A stretch of 64,000 bases of DNA, taken from contig CP016211.1 of assembly GCA_001931535.1 (NCBI GenBank), positions 9,223,703 through 9,287,702 on the forward strand. The letters are read 5' to 3'. The notes beneath the pieces are model-generated. The model made no database searches. It saw only the letters and a program-made list of their open reading frames with translations, and was not told the DNA's origin. Positions 1 through 8,312 of the stretch are shown in pieces; the first letter of the stretch is position 1, and each line of letters begins with the position of its first letter. Both the position numbers and the translations under genes were made by a program. This DNA is from Minicystis rosea. GTDB lineage: Bacteria > Myxococcota_A > Polyangia > Polyangiales > Polyangiaceae.

Positions 1-1291
1 CGAGGTAGAGATGACTTCCATCCCAAGCGACGTCGACCAGCTTGGCGTCGCTGCATCCGCCGATCTGCGGGAAGTCCGAGGCCTGCGCCACCGCGGAAGG
101 CGAGGCAGTGGCTCGCACGACTGCGCTGCCTGCCTGGACGTACGCGCCGACGACGGTGCCGCCGGCGAGCACGAGCTTGGGATACGAGACGGTGCTCGCC
201 GCGGAATCGAGGGTGGCCATGTTCACCCAGTTGTTCGGGTACGTGACGCCGAACTTCGCGATCGGGAAGCTCGAGAACGTGAGTCCGGGAGCCTTCTGAG
301 CGACGAGCGCATACAGGTTCGCGCTCCCCGCCGGCACGACGATGCTGTGTGCCTTGCGCGTGGTGAACGCGGGCGTCAGCGCGTAGGCGCCCGTACCGCC
401 GTTGCGAATCGCCGAAACCAGCCCGCCGAAGGCCGGATAATTGGTGGTGTAGTACGAAGCGTTGTCGACGACGGCGAGCTCCGAGTACGCGTAGGTTTGC
501 GGCGTCGTGCGCCCCTCGTAGGCCGCCCACGCCCCACCCGAGATCGCATACGTCGCATAGACGCTGGGACCATCGTACGTCCCGCCGAGGTTCTGGATCG
601 CGCCGGCCGTGAGGAGCGCCTGGCGGTACGTCGGATCGGTGAACATGAACCCGAGGCGCGGGCTGCCGTCGTCGGCGCTGGCGGTCAGCGCGAAGCTGCT
701 CGCGGCCGCCACCGCCGGCAACGGCGGGAGCTCGTCGTACGCAATCGTAGGCTGACAGAGGTACTGCGTTTGCGCCGGAGCGACCTCGCCGTCCTCGAGC
801 GTGCCATTACCGTCGGCGTCGATGCCGACCTCGATGCGCACGCCTCCGAACGCACAGTGAGCGCCGGCCAGCTCGTGCGCCGCGCGAATCAAGGACGTCT
901 GGCCGCTCGTACCGGGCGAGCCCGGATCTCCCGGCGACCCCGGATCTCCCGGCGCGCCGTCGCACACATAGGCCGTCGCGGTCACCTCGCTCGGATCGAG
1001 CGCACCATTCTGATTCTCGTCGAGCCCACTCTCGATCTTCTTGCCGCCGTTCGCGCAGCTCTCGCCGCTCGGCTCGTCGGTGATCGCGAGGAGAGAAGCG
1101 CTGCCATCGGCGCCGTCTTCACCGTCGGTACCGTCCGTACCCTTGGTGCCGTCGGTTCCATCGGCCCCATTCGTGCCATCGGTGCCATTGGTGCCGTCGA
1201 CGCCGTCTCGCCCATTCATCCCGGCCGAGCCTCCGCATCCGGAGAGGGCCACGAGCAGACTCCACACCACCATCGATCGCTTGTTCATCAT
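1..1291 (-). CDS. Collagen-like lipoprotein under B12 riboswitch (3' end cut by window edge)
   Basis: The reading frame opens at 1291 with ATG ATG after an AGGAG Shine-Dalgarno and runs off the left edge without a stop, so the C-terminus is missing. Residues 1-19 form a lipoprotein signal ending in the lipobox ALSGC. Next come about a dozen Gly-X-Y collagen-like triplets (GTNGTDGTNGADG type), then two copies of a Cys-containing repeat of the form EPSGESC..GG.KIE.G.DENQNG.L...EV...Y.C, separated by a second GDPGSPG collagen-like spacer, then a long domain I cannot place. The product should be exported and lipid-anchored, perhaps on the outer membrane. A cobalamin riboswitch lies in the leader about 200 bases upstream, so expression is probably shut off by B12. 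A surface binding protein for corrinoids is an inference from regulation, not from recognised homology. Confidence 0.85.
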   Translation of the reverse strand, partial: MMNKRSMVVWSLLVALSGCGGSAGMNGRDGVDGTNGTDGTNGADGTDGTKGTDGTDGEDGADGSASLLAITDEPSGESCANGGKKIESGLDENQNGALDPSEVTATAYVCDGAPGDPGSPGDPGSPGTSGQTSLIRAAHELAGAHCAFGGVRIEVGIDADGNGTLEDGEVAPAQTQYLCQPTIAYDELPPLPAVAAASSFALTASADDGSPRLGFMFTDPTYRQALLTAGAIQNLGGTYDGPSVYATYAISGGAWAAYEGRTTPQTYAYSELAVVDNASYYTTNYPAFGGLVSAIRNGGTGAYALTPAFTTRKAHSIVVPAGSANLYALVAQKAPGLTFSSFPIAKFGVTYPNNWVNMATLDSAASTVSYPKLVLAGGTVVGAYVQAGSAVVRATASPSAVAQASDFPQIGGCSDAKLVDVAWDGSHLYL

Positions 1292-1489
1292 CACGAGCTC
1301 CTGCGCCTTCGAAGGCGCCGAGCGCGCCCGGTCTCCGTCGGTGCGGATCGCGCGGGCGACCCGGGATTCACCGACGCTCGGAGATCGCCGCGCTCGTCGG
1401 ACGATTCCACGCGCACGCGTGGAATCGCCGAGGTCACCGGATGCCTTCCCTCGAGGCCGCCGGATGGACGACGCGCCATGCGGGCGCGT

Positions 1490-1650
1490 GTCTCACGTCA
1501 GGTCTTCGGGCTCGGGGCGACCTACTCTCCACGGCTTCCCGACCGCACGGCGGTCAGTGCCTGGTCATGGATTTCGTTCCCCATACCGCTGCGGGGCAGC
1601 TCCAGCTTCGACTGGATTCCCTCGGGGTCGGCCACCCGGCCGACGACGCG
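1490..1650 (-). promoter_or_regulatory. Cobalamin (B12) riboswitch 1
   Basis: Read on the minus strand, this leader has the parts of the B12 aptamer in order: a GAGGGAAU segment, the highly conserved GCUGCCCCGCAGCGGUA core, a GGCACUGACC...GGUCGGGAAGCCG arm, and the 3' B12 box AGCCCGAAGACCUGACG. It sits between the gene ending at 1729 and the collagen-like lipoprotein starting at 1291. About 200 bases separate the aptamer from the start codon, enough for an expression platform. By analogy with the family, adenosylcobalamin binding would reduce expression of the downstream gene. Exact ends are estimates. Confidence 0.88.
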
Positions 1651-1728
1651 AGCGCGCGCAAGCTCGCATGGGCGCATTCTCCTTGTCAATGCAGCTCGCC
1701 GAGACGACTCGCCATCACGCGCGAGCCA

Positions 1729-3078
1729 TCAATTCGTCACCGGCTGTCCCCACGCGGCGCGCAGGAAGGCGAAGTCGCCGTCGCCGATGACCTCGTCACC
1801 GTCGAAGTCGACGGAGGCGTCGAAGCTCGCATCGGCAGGCGTGGAATCGAGCGCGTCCACCAGCCGCGAGAGGTGCTCGAGGCCATAATGCTGCTGGGGC
1901 TCGAAGCCTGGATCGACGCCGTCGGGGATGCCATTGCCATCCGAATCGGGCGCGTCGGGAGGCACGTAAATGGTCATCGGCGACGTCGCGCCGGTGGACC
2001 AGTCGACCGATTCGCAGGTCGGCGGCAGCGTGGCCAGATTGGCACTGACCAACAGCAGATCGACGCCGGGCATGTAGGTGGCGCCGGTCCAATCGTCGTT
2101 CGCGCAGGGATCGGGCGCCAGCGTCCCGACCTCGGCCGGATTGCCGGCGTCGGCGGGCGCACCGTCGGCGAGCACGCGGGTGACGACGCTCTGATCGATG
2201 ATGTTGACGTATCCGTGGTGGCCCGAGGTGCCGAACACGTCGCCGCCGCCGACGAAGAGGTTGCCGTCATCGTCGAAGCCGAGCGAGTCGGCGCTGAGCA
2301 TGCCCGTGGCGAGCACGTGCCCCTCCGTGTCGTAGTCGAGGGAGCCGCCGCCCATGAGCAACGCGTCGATCGACGCCGCGTCGAAGATCTTGAGCTCGCC
2401 GGTGCGCGTCCCGTTCGGGTCCCATCCGACGCCGGTCACCAGATCGCCGGCGGCGTCGAAGGCGATGCCGCCCGAAGCACCGGCGATGTCGTCGATGACG
2501 GGGATCAGCTCGCTCGTGGGCGAGAGCGTGTCGACGGCGAAGATGTAGCTCTGTCCGAGCTCGGCGCCTCCGGCATTGACGAACAGATAGCGAGCGTCGC
2601 GGAAAGCGGCCGAGTAGTAGCTCAGATCGAAGCGACGGGCGTCGGGGCTCGTGGTCAACACCACCGGGGTCGGCGCGGAAAGGATCGACGTGGGGAAGAC
2701 GTAGAGCGGTTTGCCGAGCCCGCTCCCGAGCGCGATCCGCTCGCCATCCGGCGTGATGGAGAGGAACGCCGGATCCATGTTGGGATCGGTCGTGTCGAGG
2801 ACCGCCACCGGCAGCCAGTCGCTCGTTCCGAAGGTCTGGAGCAAGGACACCGTCCGACCCGACGCGGCCAAGAGGCGGCTCGCCAGCGGATAACCATAGA
2901 CGATGCGCTTCGTGTCCGCGGGGAATGCCCGCATGATCGTGGTGAAGCTGCTCGGATCGTACGGCGGTGTAATGGTGTAGCCGGCGCTGGCATCGTAATC
3001 GCCGGGCCCCGCGAGCACCGGCGCGGACCACGTGAGCACGAGCGCGAACGCCGGCGCGAGACGACCGAGGATCTTCAT
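1729..3078 (-). CDS. Secreted propeller-like protein with C-terminal calcium-binding-type repeats
   Basis: A 449-residue protein. Residues 1-23 are a Sec signal peptide ending near VLAGP. The body has recurring motifs such as SITPDGERIALG, FDAAGDLVTGVG and FDDDGNLFVGGG, spaced like beta-propeller blades. The C-terminus carries Asp-rich motifs (DSDGNGIPDGVD and DFDGDEVIGDGDF) resembling thrombospondin type 3/dockerin EF-hand loops that bind calcium, and it ends in FAFLRAAWGQPVTN. The ATG overlaps the TGA of the upstream lipoprotein gene (ATGA), so the two are translationally coupled and both lie under riboswitch 2. Bacteroidetes BtuG, a surface beta-propeller lipoprotein that binds B12, is a functional parallel; homology is not shown. 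The fold assignment is inference. Confidence 0.85.
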   Translation of the reverse strand: MKILGRLAPAFALVLTWSAPVLAGPGDYDASAGYTITPPYDPSSFTTIMRAFPADTKRIVYGYPLASRLLAASGRTVSLLQTFGTSDWLPVAVLDTTDPNMDPAFLSITPDGERIALGSGLGKPLYVFPTSILSAPTPVVLTTSPDARRFDLSYYSAAFRDARYLFVNAGGAELGQSYIFAVDTLSPTSELIPVIDDIAGASGGIAFDAAGDLVTGVGWDPNGTRTGELKIFDAASIDALLMGGGSLDYDTEGHVLATGMLSADSLGFDDDGNLFVGGGDVFGTSGHHGYVNIIDQSVVTRVLADGAPADAGNPAEVGTLAPDPCANDDWTGATYMPGVDLLLVSANLATLPPTCESVDWSTGATSPMTIYVPPDAPDSDGNGIPDGVDPGFEPQQHYGLEHLSRLVDALDSTPADASFDASVDFDGDEVIGDGDFAFLRAAWGQPVTN

Positions 3079-3695
3079 GGCGCCACCTTGCTGAGCGAGG
3101 TCCAGGCCGCGCCGGCGCAGCCTTTCAGCGGATCGCCGGCGCTCGCGGCCGGCAGCGCGGCGGCCGCATCGGCATTCGCTGCGGCGCGGACACAGATGGA
3201 GAGCGACGCGCCGTCGAGCGCCCAGTCGAGCCGCGCGATCGCGCCGTCCGTGCCGGCGAGCAGCAGCCACTGGTCGCACACCGATTGCACACGCGAAAGG
3301 CGTGGCGGCGCCGCGGGATCGGGCGCGCCTGCGGGAACGACGGTATACGTGGTCGCCGTCATCGAGCGGCGCAGCCAATGCCGCGTTCCATCGGGCGCGA
3401 CATAGTCCCCGGCGATGGCGAGCGGGCCTCCGCTCTGACACGCGCCGCCGTCGGTGCCCGCATCGTCGACGACGCCGCTGTCGATGACACCGCTGTCGAT
3501 GACACCGCTGTCTCCCTGCGGAGCGGCGTTGCCCGCGTCGTTCGGATCCGGCCCGGCGTCCGGTGGCTCCGTCGACGCGTCGGCGCCCCCGTTCCCGCCG
3601 TCGTGCGCCGGCTCCGTCACGTTGGAGCACGCGCCCAGCGCGAGCGCGCCGACGACCATCCACGGCCCGAGCACGGGCCACCTCGAGATTCGCAA
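3075..3695 (-). CDS. Lipoprotein, first gene behind B12 riboswitch 2
   Basis: A 206-residue lipoprotein. The chosen TTG start at 3695 gives a signal MRISRW...LALGAC with positive residues and a lipobox; the next ATG, at 3659, would leave only ten residues before the Cys. After the Cys follows a low-complexity Asp/Gly/Pro linker containing a short tandem repeat (GVIDSGVIDSGVV, encoded by three 15-base repeats around 3468-3512), then a domain of about 120 residues with two conserved-looking Cys. I do not recognise the domain. The stop overlaps the start of the propeller-like gene by four bases. With the riboswitch upstream, it probably functions with that protein at the cell surface when B12 is scarce. 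Confidence 0.8.
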   Translation of the reverse strand: MRISRWPVLGPWMVVGALALGACSNVTEPAHDGGNGGADASTEPPDAGPDPNDAGNAAPQGDSGVIDSGVIDSGVVDDAGTDGGACQSGGPLAIAGDYVAPDGTRHWLRRSMTATTYTVVPAGAPDPAAPPRLSRVQSVCDQWLLLAGTDGAIARLDWALDGASLSICVRAAANADAAAALPAASAGDPLKGCAGAAWTSLSKVAP

Positions 3696-3848
3696 GTCCT
3701 GCTCCCGCTCCGTCTCCCTCGGGGACGGCGTATGCCGCGCGGGGAACGTGCCGACCCGGGGCAGGCGTCGAGCGACGCAAGCACGGACCGACCCGCCTCC
3801 CGCGAAGCGTTGGGGTCGAGCTGGTCCGGCTTTCTCTCCGGAGCCAGG

Positions 3849-4034
3849 TGTCGGCAGGTCTTCGGGCTTGCGAGCGCTCCGGCTTGCGCCGGCTTCCTAT
3901 ACCCCACTGCTTCCCAGCCCGGAGGGCCAGTGCTGTTCGTGGAGCTCGTTCTCGCTTACCGCTGCGGGGCAGCCCCGGATTCGCACCGGGTTCCCTTTTC
4001 AGCCCCGGGGTTGAGTCGGGGCACCAGACACGGG
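3849..4034 (-). promoter_or_regulatory. Cobalamin (B12) riboswitch 2
   Basis: The minus strand contains a complete-looking B12 aptamer: GGUGCCCCGACUC at the 5' side, GGGAACCCGGUGCGAAUCCGG, the core GCUGCCCCGCAGCGGUAA, a CACUGGCCC...GGGCUGGGAAG arm, and the B12 box AGCCCGAAGACCUGCCG at the 3' side. It matches the consensus more closely than riboswitch 1. The first downstream start codon is at 3695, about 150 bases away. It should control the coupled lipoprotein and propeller-like genes. The 230 bases between this element and the gene ending at 4266 hold nothing I can name except, presumably, the promoter. Confidence 0.93.
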
Positions 4035-4265
4035 CGCAAGATAGGGGCGAAGGCCGCCCCCGTGTCAACCCTCGACCCCGCTGCGCGAAGGATCGCGCGG
4101 CGACGCATGAGCGTCGGCGACCGCGCAGGTACCGCCGGCGCAACACCCGCCGGTGAGCGTCTCACGGTAGCCAAGCAGGTCGAGACCCGTGCGGCCGATG
4201 CAGCGGATCGGCCGCGCGACCGGCCGCCCAGCTCGCTTCGCGCCTCCGCGAGCGAGCCGGGCTCC

Positions 4266-5966
4266 TCACTCGAGCCCGGCCAGCCGGAGCCCGATGAGCA
4301 GCTCCTCTCGCAAGCCCATGTCGGCCGTGAGCCGATCGACGACGGCCCGGGGATCGCGCGCGGCCTCGGGCAGGACAGCGGTGAGCTCGGCGGCGGCGGC
4401 GCGGGCTTCGGCGAGGCGGTCGAGGCGAGCGAAAGCGACGGCGCGGTCGAGCGCATCCCAGGCGAGGTTGGGGGTGGCGATGGCCTCGGCCTCGGCGAGG
4501 GCGGCGGCGTAATCGCCACGGCGGTAGGCATCGAGGGCGAGGACATGCCGGATGACGCCGGGAGGGCGCTTCAGCATGGCCATGTGGGGGCGGATGACGG
4601 CGACGCCGCGATCCCACGCGCCGGCGAGCGCCATCACGAAGCCCGTGGCCATGAGCGGCCCGCCCATGCTCAGGGCGGCTTCGGCCTCGGCCAGCGCGCC
4701 GCGGCCGTCACCGGCGTCCAGGAGCGCGAGCCCGAGCGCCTGGTGGGAGCTGACCAGCGTGGGCTCGGCGGCCACGGCGGCGCGCGAAAGCTCCGCGGCC
4801 CGCTGGCGGTCGCGATCACCGCCGTCGGCCGTCCACGCGGAGAGGAAATGGAACAGGGCCGCGAACGCCAGGAGCGTCCCCTGCTCCGGCTCGCGGGCGA
4901 GGACGCGCTTCGCGGCACCCTCGATCTCGGCGCGCAGGTCGCGATCGAACGTGGCCATCCACCTCGGGAGGCGAAGCACCACGTCGTACGCCGTCTCGGG
5001 ACGGCGCCCGGCCCGCTCCTGAGCCTCGATGGCGTGGACGACGCCGAAGGGCGGCGCCACGAGCTGGATCGCGATGTCGCGGGCGATCTCGTCCTCGGCC
5101 TCGAGGAGCCGGTCGTCGGCGTCGCGGCGGTCGTACGTGTTGCCCCAGACCTGGATCCCGCGGGCGGTGTCGTGGAGCTTGGCGGTCACGCGGAGGGTGC
5201 CGTGGACGAGGCGCACGCTCCCTTCGAGCGCATAGCGCGCCCCCTGCGCCGCCGCCTCCTCGAGGGTCGTCGCGCGGGAGACGACGACGACGGCGAGGTA
5301 ACGCGTGAAGACGGTGCCGAGCTGGTCGGTCAGGCCGCGGGCGAAGGCCCGCACGCGCGAGCCGCGGGAGCCCGTGTCCGGGGGAGGTATCTCCGCCGGC
5401 ACCACGAAGGCCCCGGAGGCGGTGACGATCCCGGCGAAGGGCAGGACCGCGAGGACCGGCTCGTCCGTGTCCGCCAGGCTCGGCATCGGCTGGCGCGCAC
5501 CGCTCTTGGAGACGGGAGGCGCGCTGGCCGGAGCGGCGGCGCTGGCGCCGGTGAACACGGGCGCGCAGGCGCCGCGCGGCAGCTCGATGCGCAGGGCGGC
5601 GTTGGTCACGGCATAGTGGCGCTGGAGGGCGCGCCGGACCTTGCTCATCTCGACGCGCACGATCGAGTCGGTGGTGGAGTCGAAGTCGTTGGGTCTCTCG
5701 AAAATGCGGCTCGCTATGAGCGGCGGGCAGAGCTCGTCCCCGCGCCCCGCGAGCACCTCGCCGACCAAGAACCGGAGCAAACGGACTTGCCGAGCGGAGC
5801 CGCCAAACGCGGCACTCTGCACGACCCGCTCCAACTCGGCGAGCACCGCCGCACGCTCCGGGCCGCGGGGAAGGCCCGGAGGGATCCGCGAGGAAGATCG
5901 AGAGTCCATGACGGAGGGACGATCGGCCACCTCCACCCGCGAAGCAATGCGCACGTCACTTCCCAC
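4266..5966 (-). CDS. CadC/adenylate-cyclase-type protein: N-terminal regulatory domain, TolB-like and TPR domains
   Basis: Up to 566 residues. Residues about 40-120 (SARQVRLLRFLVGEVLAGRG...FDSTTDSIVRVEMSKVRRAL) match the N-terminal domain found in rhizobial-type adenylate-cyclase-like and CadC-like regulators. A TolB N-terminal/FlgO-like segment follows (EPVLAVLPF, then GARYALEGSVR and WGNTYDRRDADDRLLEAEDEIARDIA). The C-terminal half is Ala-rich helical repeats of TPR type. No transmembrane helix is evident. Family members are usually cytoplasmic regulators or signalling scaffolds; the partner is unknown. The start is uncertain: GTG 5966, GTG 5954 (purine-rich upstream) and ATG 5909 are all possible, and the conserved domain begins after all three. 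Confidence 0.8.
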   Translation of the reverse strand: MGSDVRIASRVEVADRPSVMDSRSSSRIPPGLPRGPERAAVLAELERVVQSAAFGGSARQVRLLRFLVGEVLAGRGDELCPPLIASRIFERPNDFDSTTDSIVRVEMSKVRRALQRHYAVTNAALRIELPRGACAPVFTGASAAAPASAPPVSKSGARQPMPSLADTDEPVLAVLPFAGIVTASGAFVVPAEIPPPDTGSRGSRVRAFARGLTDQLGTVFTRYLAVVVVSRATTLEEAAAQGARYALEGSVRLVHGTLRVTAKLHDTARGIQVWGNTYDRRDADDRLLEAEDEIARDIAIQLVAPPFGVVHAIEAQERAGRRPETAYDVVLRLPRWMATFDRDLRAEIEGAAKRVLAREPEQGTLLAFAALFHFLSAWTADGGDRDRQRAAELSRAAVAAEPTLVSSHQALGLALLDAGDGRGALAEAEAALSMGGPLMATGFVMALAGAWDRGVAVIRPHMAMLKRPPGVIRHVLALDAYRRGDYAAALAEAEAIATPNLAWDALDRAVAFARLDRLAEARAAAAELTAVLPEAARDPRAVVDRLTADMGLREELLIGLRLAGLE

Positions 5967-6093
5967 CCTGAGAGGGTTGAAGCCCTCGTCTTCAGGCTTT
6001 GGGCGACGGCTTCAACACCGTGGTCGTCGGGAGTTTGGCAAGAGGGTGCTTCTGCTGCGGACGAGGTGATCAAGGCGTACGTCTAGAACAAGA

Positions 6094-6378
6094 TCACGAG
6101 CAGGACGGCGACTCCCGAGTAGAGGGCGAGTCGGCGCCTGCCGCCGTAAAGCCCCTCGATGCATCGCGCTTGAGCCAGCTCCCGAGTACCCCGCCGGCGC
6201 CTCTGGTCGGCTCGGCTGTGCCGGCTTTGCGTGAGCGTATCGAGCGCTCGGTGATGCCTTTGGAGAGCTCCTTCTCATGCGCTTTGGTCGCAGTGAGTAA
6301 CGACTCGCCGAGCGCCATGGCGCCGGGAGCCGTCAAAGGGGGAAGCGGAATCACGTCTGCAGGAGAATAGGTTGTCAT
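6094..6378 (-). pseudogene. Possible decayed small gene (MTTYSPADVIPLPPL family)
   Basis: The ATG at 6378 opens a frame beginning MTTYSPADVIPLPPLTAPGA, which reads like a genuine protein start; I recall similar openings in uncharacterised Sorangium/Polyangium proteins. After about 45 residues the frame turns into Arg/Ser/Thr-rich sequence, while a neighbouring frame continues plausibly (ALDTLTQSR...LAQAR). This suggests a frameshift near 6250. The function is unknown. It could also be an intact short ORF of 94 residues. Confidence 0.33.
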
Positions 6379-7226
6379 GCAGCGATGATGGCGGTCACCG
6401 GCCGTCGCGCACGTCGATCGGGTGAATTGCAAAGGCGGCAAGCGCTGGTGCGATAACCTAGCCTCCCCTGAGCGCCCAAGCATCCTCGATGAGCATGCGG
6501 CCACCGCACAAAGGACGAGGGCTGGGTCGTGCCCCAATCCGAGATTTCACAACGACGCATCTCGCGTGTTCACAACTTCCCTACGGGGGTCGTACGTCGA
6601 CTCCACGTGCGACGAGGCGATGAAGGACGAGGGCTTGCGGCTTGCGCGAGAGGGTACTCTGCGGCCTTTGCAGGAAGATGATGACGCGACGGCGGGGCGG
6701 TGCCGCGTGAGGCTGCGGCTGTTGCGGCCTCTGCGCGGCTCCGCGAACCCTTGCGCCGCGTGGTGCTGTTGGGGGCCTTTGCTGCAGCGGGTGCTGCTGG
6801 GACCTTTACGCGGGCTCGTGGTGAGCCGGACGTTGCCTCGAGTCGTCGGGCGCCTGCCTTTGCGCCGCGTGGTTCTTGAACGTGCGGTTGTGCGCGTCCT
6901 CGTAGACGTTCTCGACGCGCAATTCGCCGCCGGCCCGGACGAGTGGGCACCAGAGGGTCGACGAGCACGCCGGCCCATGCGCCGCAGACCGCGCCGCTCG
7001 CGGCGGATGGCAACATCCCGGCGCACGTTCCCATGACGCTTCCACGCCGACGCACGACGGGGACGTGTGCCTGCGGTGGCCGCTTCGGGCCAGCGCGCGG
7101 GGCCTGTTGAAATACGAAGAAGAGGACCGCCAGCATCGCGCCAAGGGCGCCAAGAGTCGAAATCTCTCTTCAACTCTCTATTTCTCCCGGCGCCCTGGCG
7201 ATCCTCTTCGTTTTCTTCAACGGGCT
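6379..7226. other. Long stretch without a confident gene
   Basis: About 850 bases. ORFs on both strands are Arg/Pro/Ala-rich and look like frame shadows. On the minus strand a patch near 6870-6960 reads GGELRVENVYEDAHNRTFKN in one frame, and a patch near 6990-7035 reads like a hydrophobic Ala/Gly segment in another, so remnants of a decayed gene are possible. The 5'-proximal part of the stretch has more A/T than nearby genes. I see no RNA gene or clear promoter. Confidence 0.4.
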
Positions 7227-7353
7227 GCTAGGCTCTGTCCGACGACTGCTGCGCGCCCCGCATCGTCGGTCGAGCTCGCTCGAAATACGAGAGTATTCCT
7301 CGCTCGTTCTCCCAGCTGCGGTGCGCTCGCGACGTCGTCAAACAGAGCCTAGC
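7227..7353. repeat. Hairpin element with perfect 12-base terminal arms
   Basis: Left arm GCTAGGCTCTGT (7227-7238) pairs perfectly with ACAGAGCCTAGC (7342-7353); inside these, GACGAC pairs with GTCGTC. The interior contains CTGCTGCGCGCCCCGC (7246-7261) and GCGCTCGCGACG (7323-7334). Both strings recur in the hairpin element at 38841-38928, and the second also at 55411-55422. It lies downstream of the RRM gene's stop at 7366 and could act as a terminator for it, or be a miniature mobile hairpin. Confidence 0.7.
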
Positions 7354-7365
7354 CCCTGAAGACCT

Positions 7366-7827
7366 TCAGCGGGTTTCGGTGGCGACGTTCACGACGATAC
7401 GACTGCCGTCCAGCTCGCTCTGGTGCAGAGCGGCGATGGCGGCGAGCGCATCCTTGCGGTCGGCCATGTTGACGAACCCGAAGTTGCGGGACGCTCCAGT
7501 AGCGCGATCGGTGATCACCTTGGCTTCGACGATCTGGCCGAAGGACTCGAAATGGGCGTGCAAGTCAGCGCTCGTGGTCTCGTTGCTCAAGCTGCCGACG
7601 AAAAGCTTCATCGGAACGCTCGGCGCACTCCGAGGTGCGTGCATGTCCATCTGGAGGGAGCGCATGGTCTCCTCGATCGATCGCACATTCCCGATGATCT
7701 CGGCAGCCGTGATGAATTCGGAGCCGGTGCTCGGCAGCGCGTTGCGTTTCTCCATGCGGCGCTGCGCTTTTCCGCGTGCCTTCTGGTTGCGCTTGTCTTC
7801 TCGGGCACGCTTTTCGAAAGTGCTCAT
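7366..7827 (-). CDS. RNA-binding protein with one RRM domain
   Basis: A 153-residue protein starting at ATG 7827, seven bases after a GGGAGGG Shine-Dalgarno. Residues 1-30 are strongly basic (FEKRAREDKRNQKARGKAQRR). The RRM occupies about residues 72-150, with an RNP2-like KLFVGSLS and an RNP1-like RNFGFVNM, and a canonical EAKVITDRATGASRNFGFV core. Small RRM proteins of this type in bacteria bind single-stranded RNA and are often tied to cold or stress responses. The ATG overlaps the stop of the small upstream ORF (ATGA). The basic N-terminal extension is longer than in minimal cyanobacterial-type Rbp proteins. Confidence 0.92.
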   Translation of the reverse strand: MSTFEKRAREDKRNQKARGKAQRRMEKRNALPSTGSEFITAAEIIGNVRSIEETMRSLQMDMHAPRSAPSVPMKLFVGSLSNETTSADLHAHFESFGQIVEAKVITDRATGASRNFGFVNMADRKDALAAIAALHQSELDGSRIVVNVATETR

Positions 7828-8117
7828 GAGCGCCCTCCCATCTGTGTTGCCCCGGGAATGTTCTGGACCGGCTTTGTCTTGATCAGGTGTGCCTGCCTCT
7901 CGTGTGCGTGCAGGCTGACAACGCCGCCTGCAGACGGGACAGTGTAGTCGACCTGGGTGCTCGGCGCTCGCCTTACTTGATCCGAGGCCTCTGGGCTCGC
8001 CCGCTCCCGGAAGAGCGGGCCCGCTCCGCTCCACGCGACGGAGGCGAGGGCGCCCGCCGCGGCGATTGCGCGGAAGACCCAGAGGCCGTGCACCACCAGC
8101 CAGGGCAGGTGTGCCAT
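7824..8117 (-). CDS. Small hypothetical protein with one predicted membrane segment
   Basis: A 97-residue frame from ATG 8117 to a TGA that overlaps the RRM start by four bases. The first 35 residues are hydrophobic with Trp and Ala (LVVHGLWVF..AAAGALASVAW), compatible with a membrane segment or signal; the rest is polar. Third positions are G/C-rich, mainly in the first third. The coupling to the RRM gene and the codon pattern favour a real gene; the lack of a clear Shine-Dalgarno and recognisable family argue for caution. It overlaps no other gene on its strand, but it faces the transposase remnant at 8144. Confidence 0.4.
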   Translation of the reverse strand: MAHLPWLVVHGLWVFRAIAAAGALASVAWSGAGPLFRERASPEASDQVRRAPSTQVDYTVPSAGGVVSLHAHERQAHLIKTKPVQNIPGATQMGGRS

Positions 8118-8143
8118 CCGGACAGTACGTTCCGCGCCGTCCG

Positions 8144-8290
8144 ATGAAGGCGGTTCTCGACGCTCTCGTTCGCGACCACCTCGAGTCCTTCCTCGATCAC
8201 ATCCAGCAGAATGACGCGCGTGGACTGCCTCGCTACGTCGAGCAGGCGTTTCGCGACGACCTCGTGTGCGGCGTCTTCGCGGTCGTTGCT
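8144..8290 (+). pseudogene. IS91-type transposase N-terminal remnant
   Basis: The frame starting at ATG 8144 reads ALVRDHLESFLDHI, then LPRYVEQAFRDDLVCGVFA. This matches my recollection of the start of IS91/IS801-family transposases (LVRDHLETFL...LPRYVEQELRDYLRCGVFA), just before their Cys-rich zinc-binding region. Similarity stops around 8290, before the Cys cluster, and the frame degenerates. No terminal ends are visible. It is a short fossil of a former insertion, between the RRM and DUF4386-like genes. Confidence 0.7.
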
Positions 8291-8312
8291 GTTCGAGGCA
8301 AGGGCCGAGGGC

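Noticed and set aside
3285..6086. 933-residue plus-strand ORF, and similar long ORFs at 12937-14871 (first half) and 29160-31763 (minus)
   Set aside because: They lie antisense or out of frame to genes with clear motifs and are Arg/Ala/Gly-rich, the usual shadow of high third-position GC.
6547..7173. Several overlapping minus-strand ORFs
   Set aside because: Low complexity, no consistent codon bias in one frame; at most remnants of a decayed gene.
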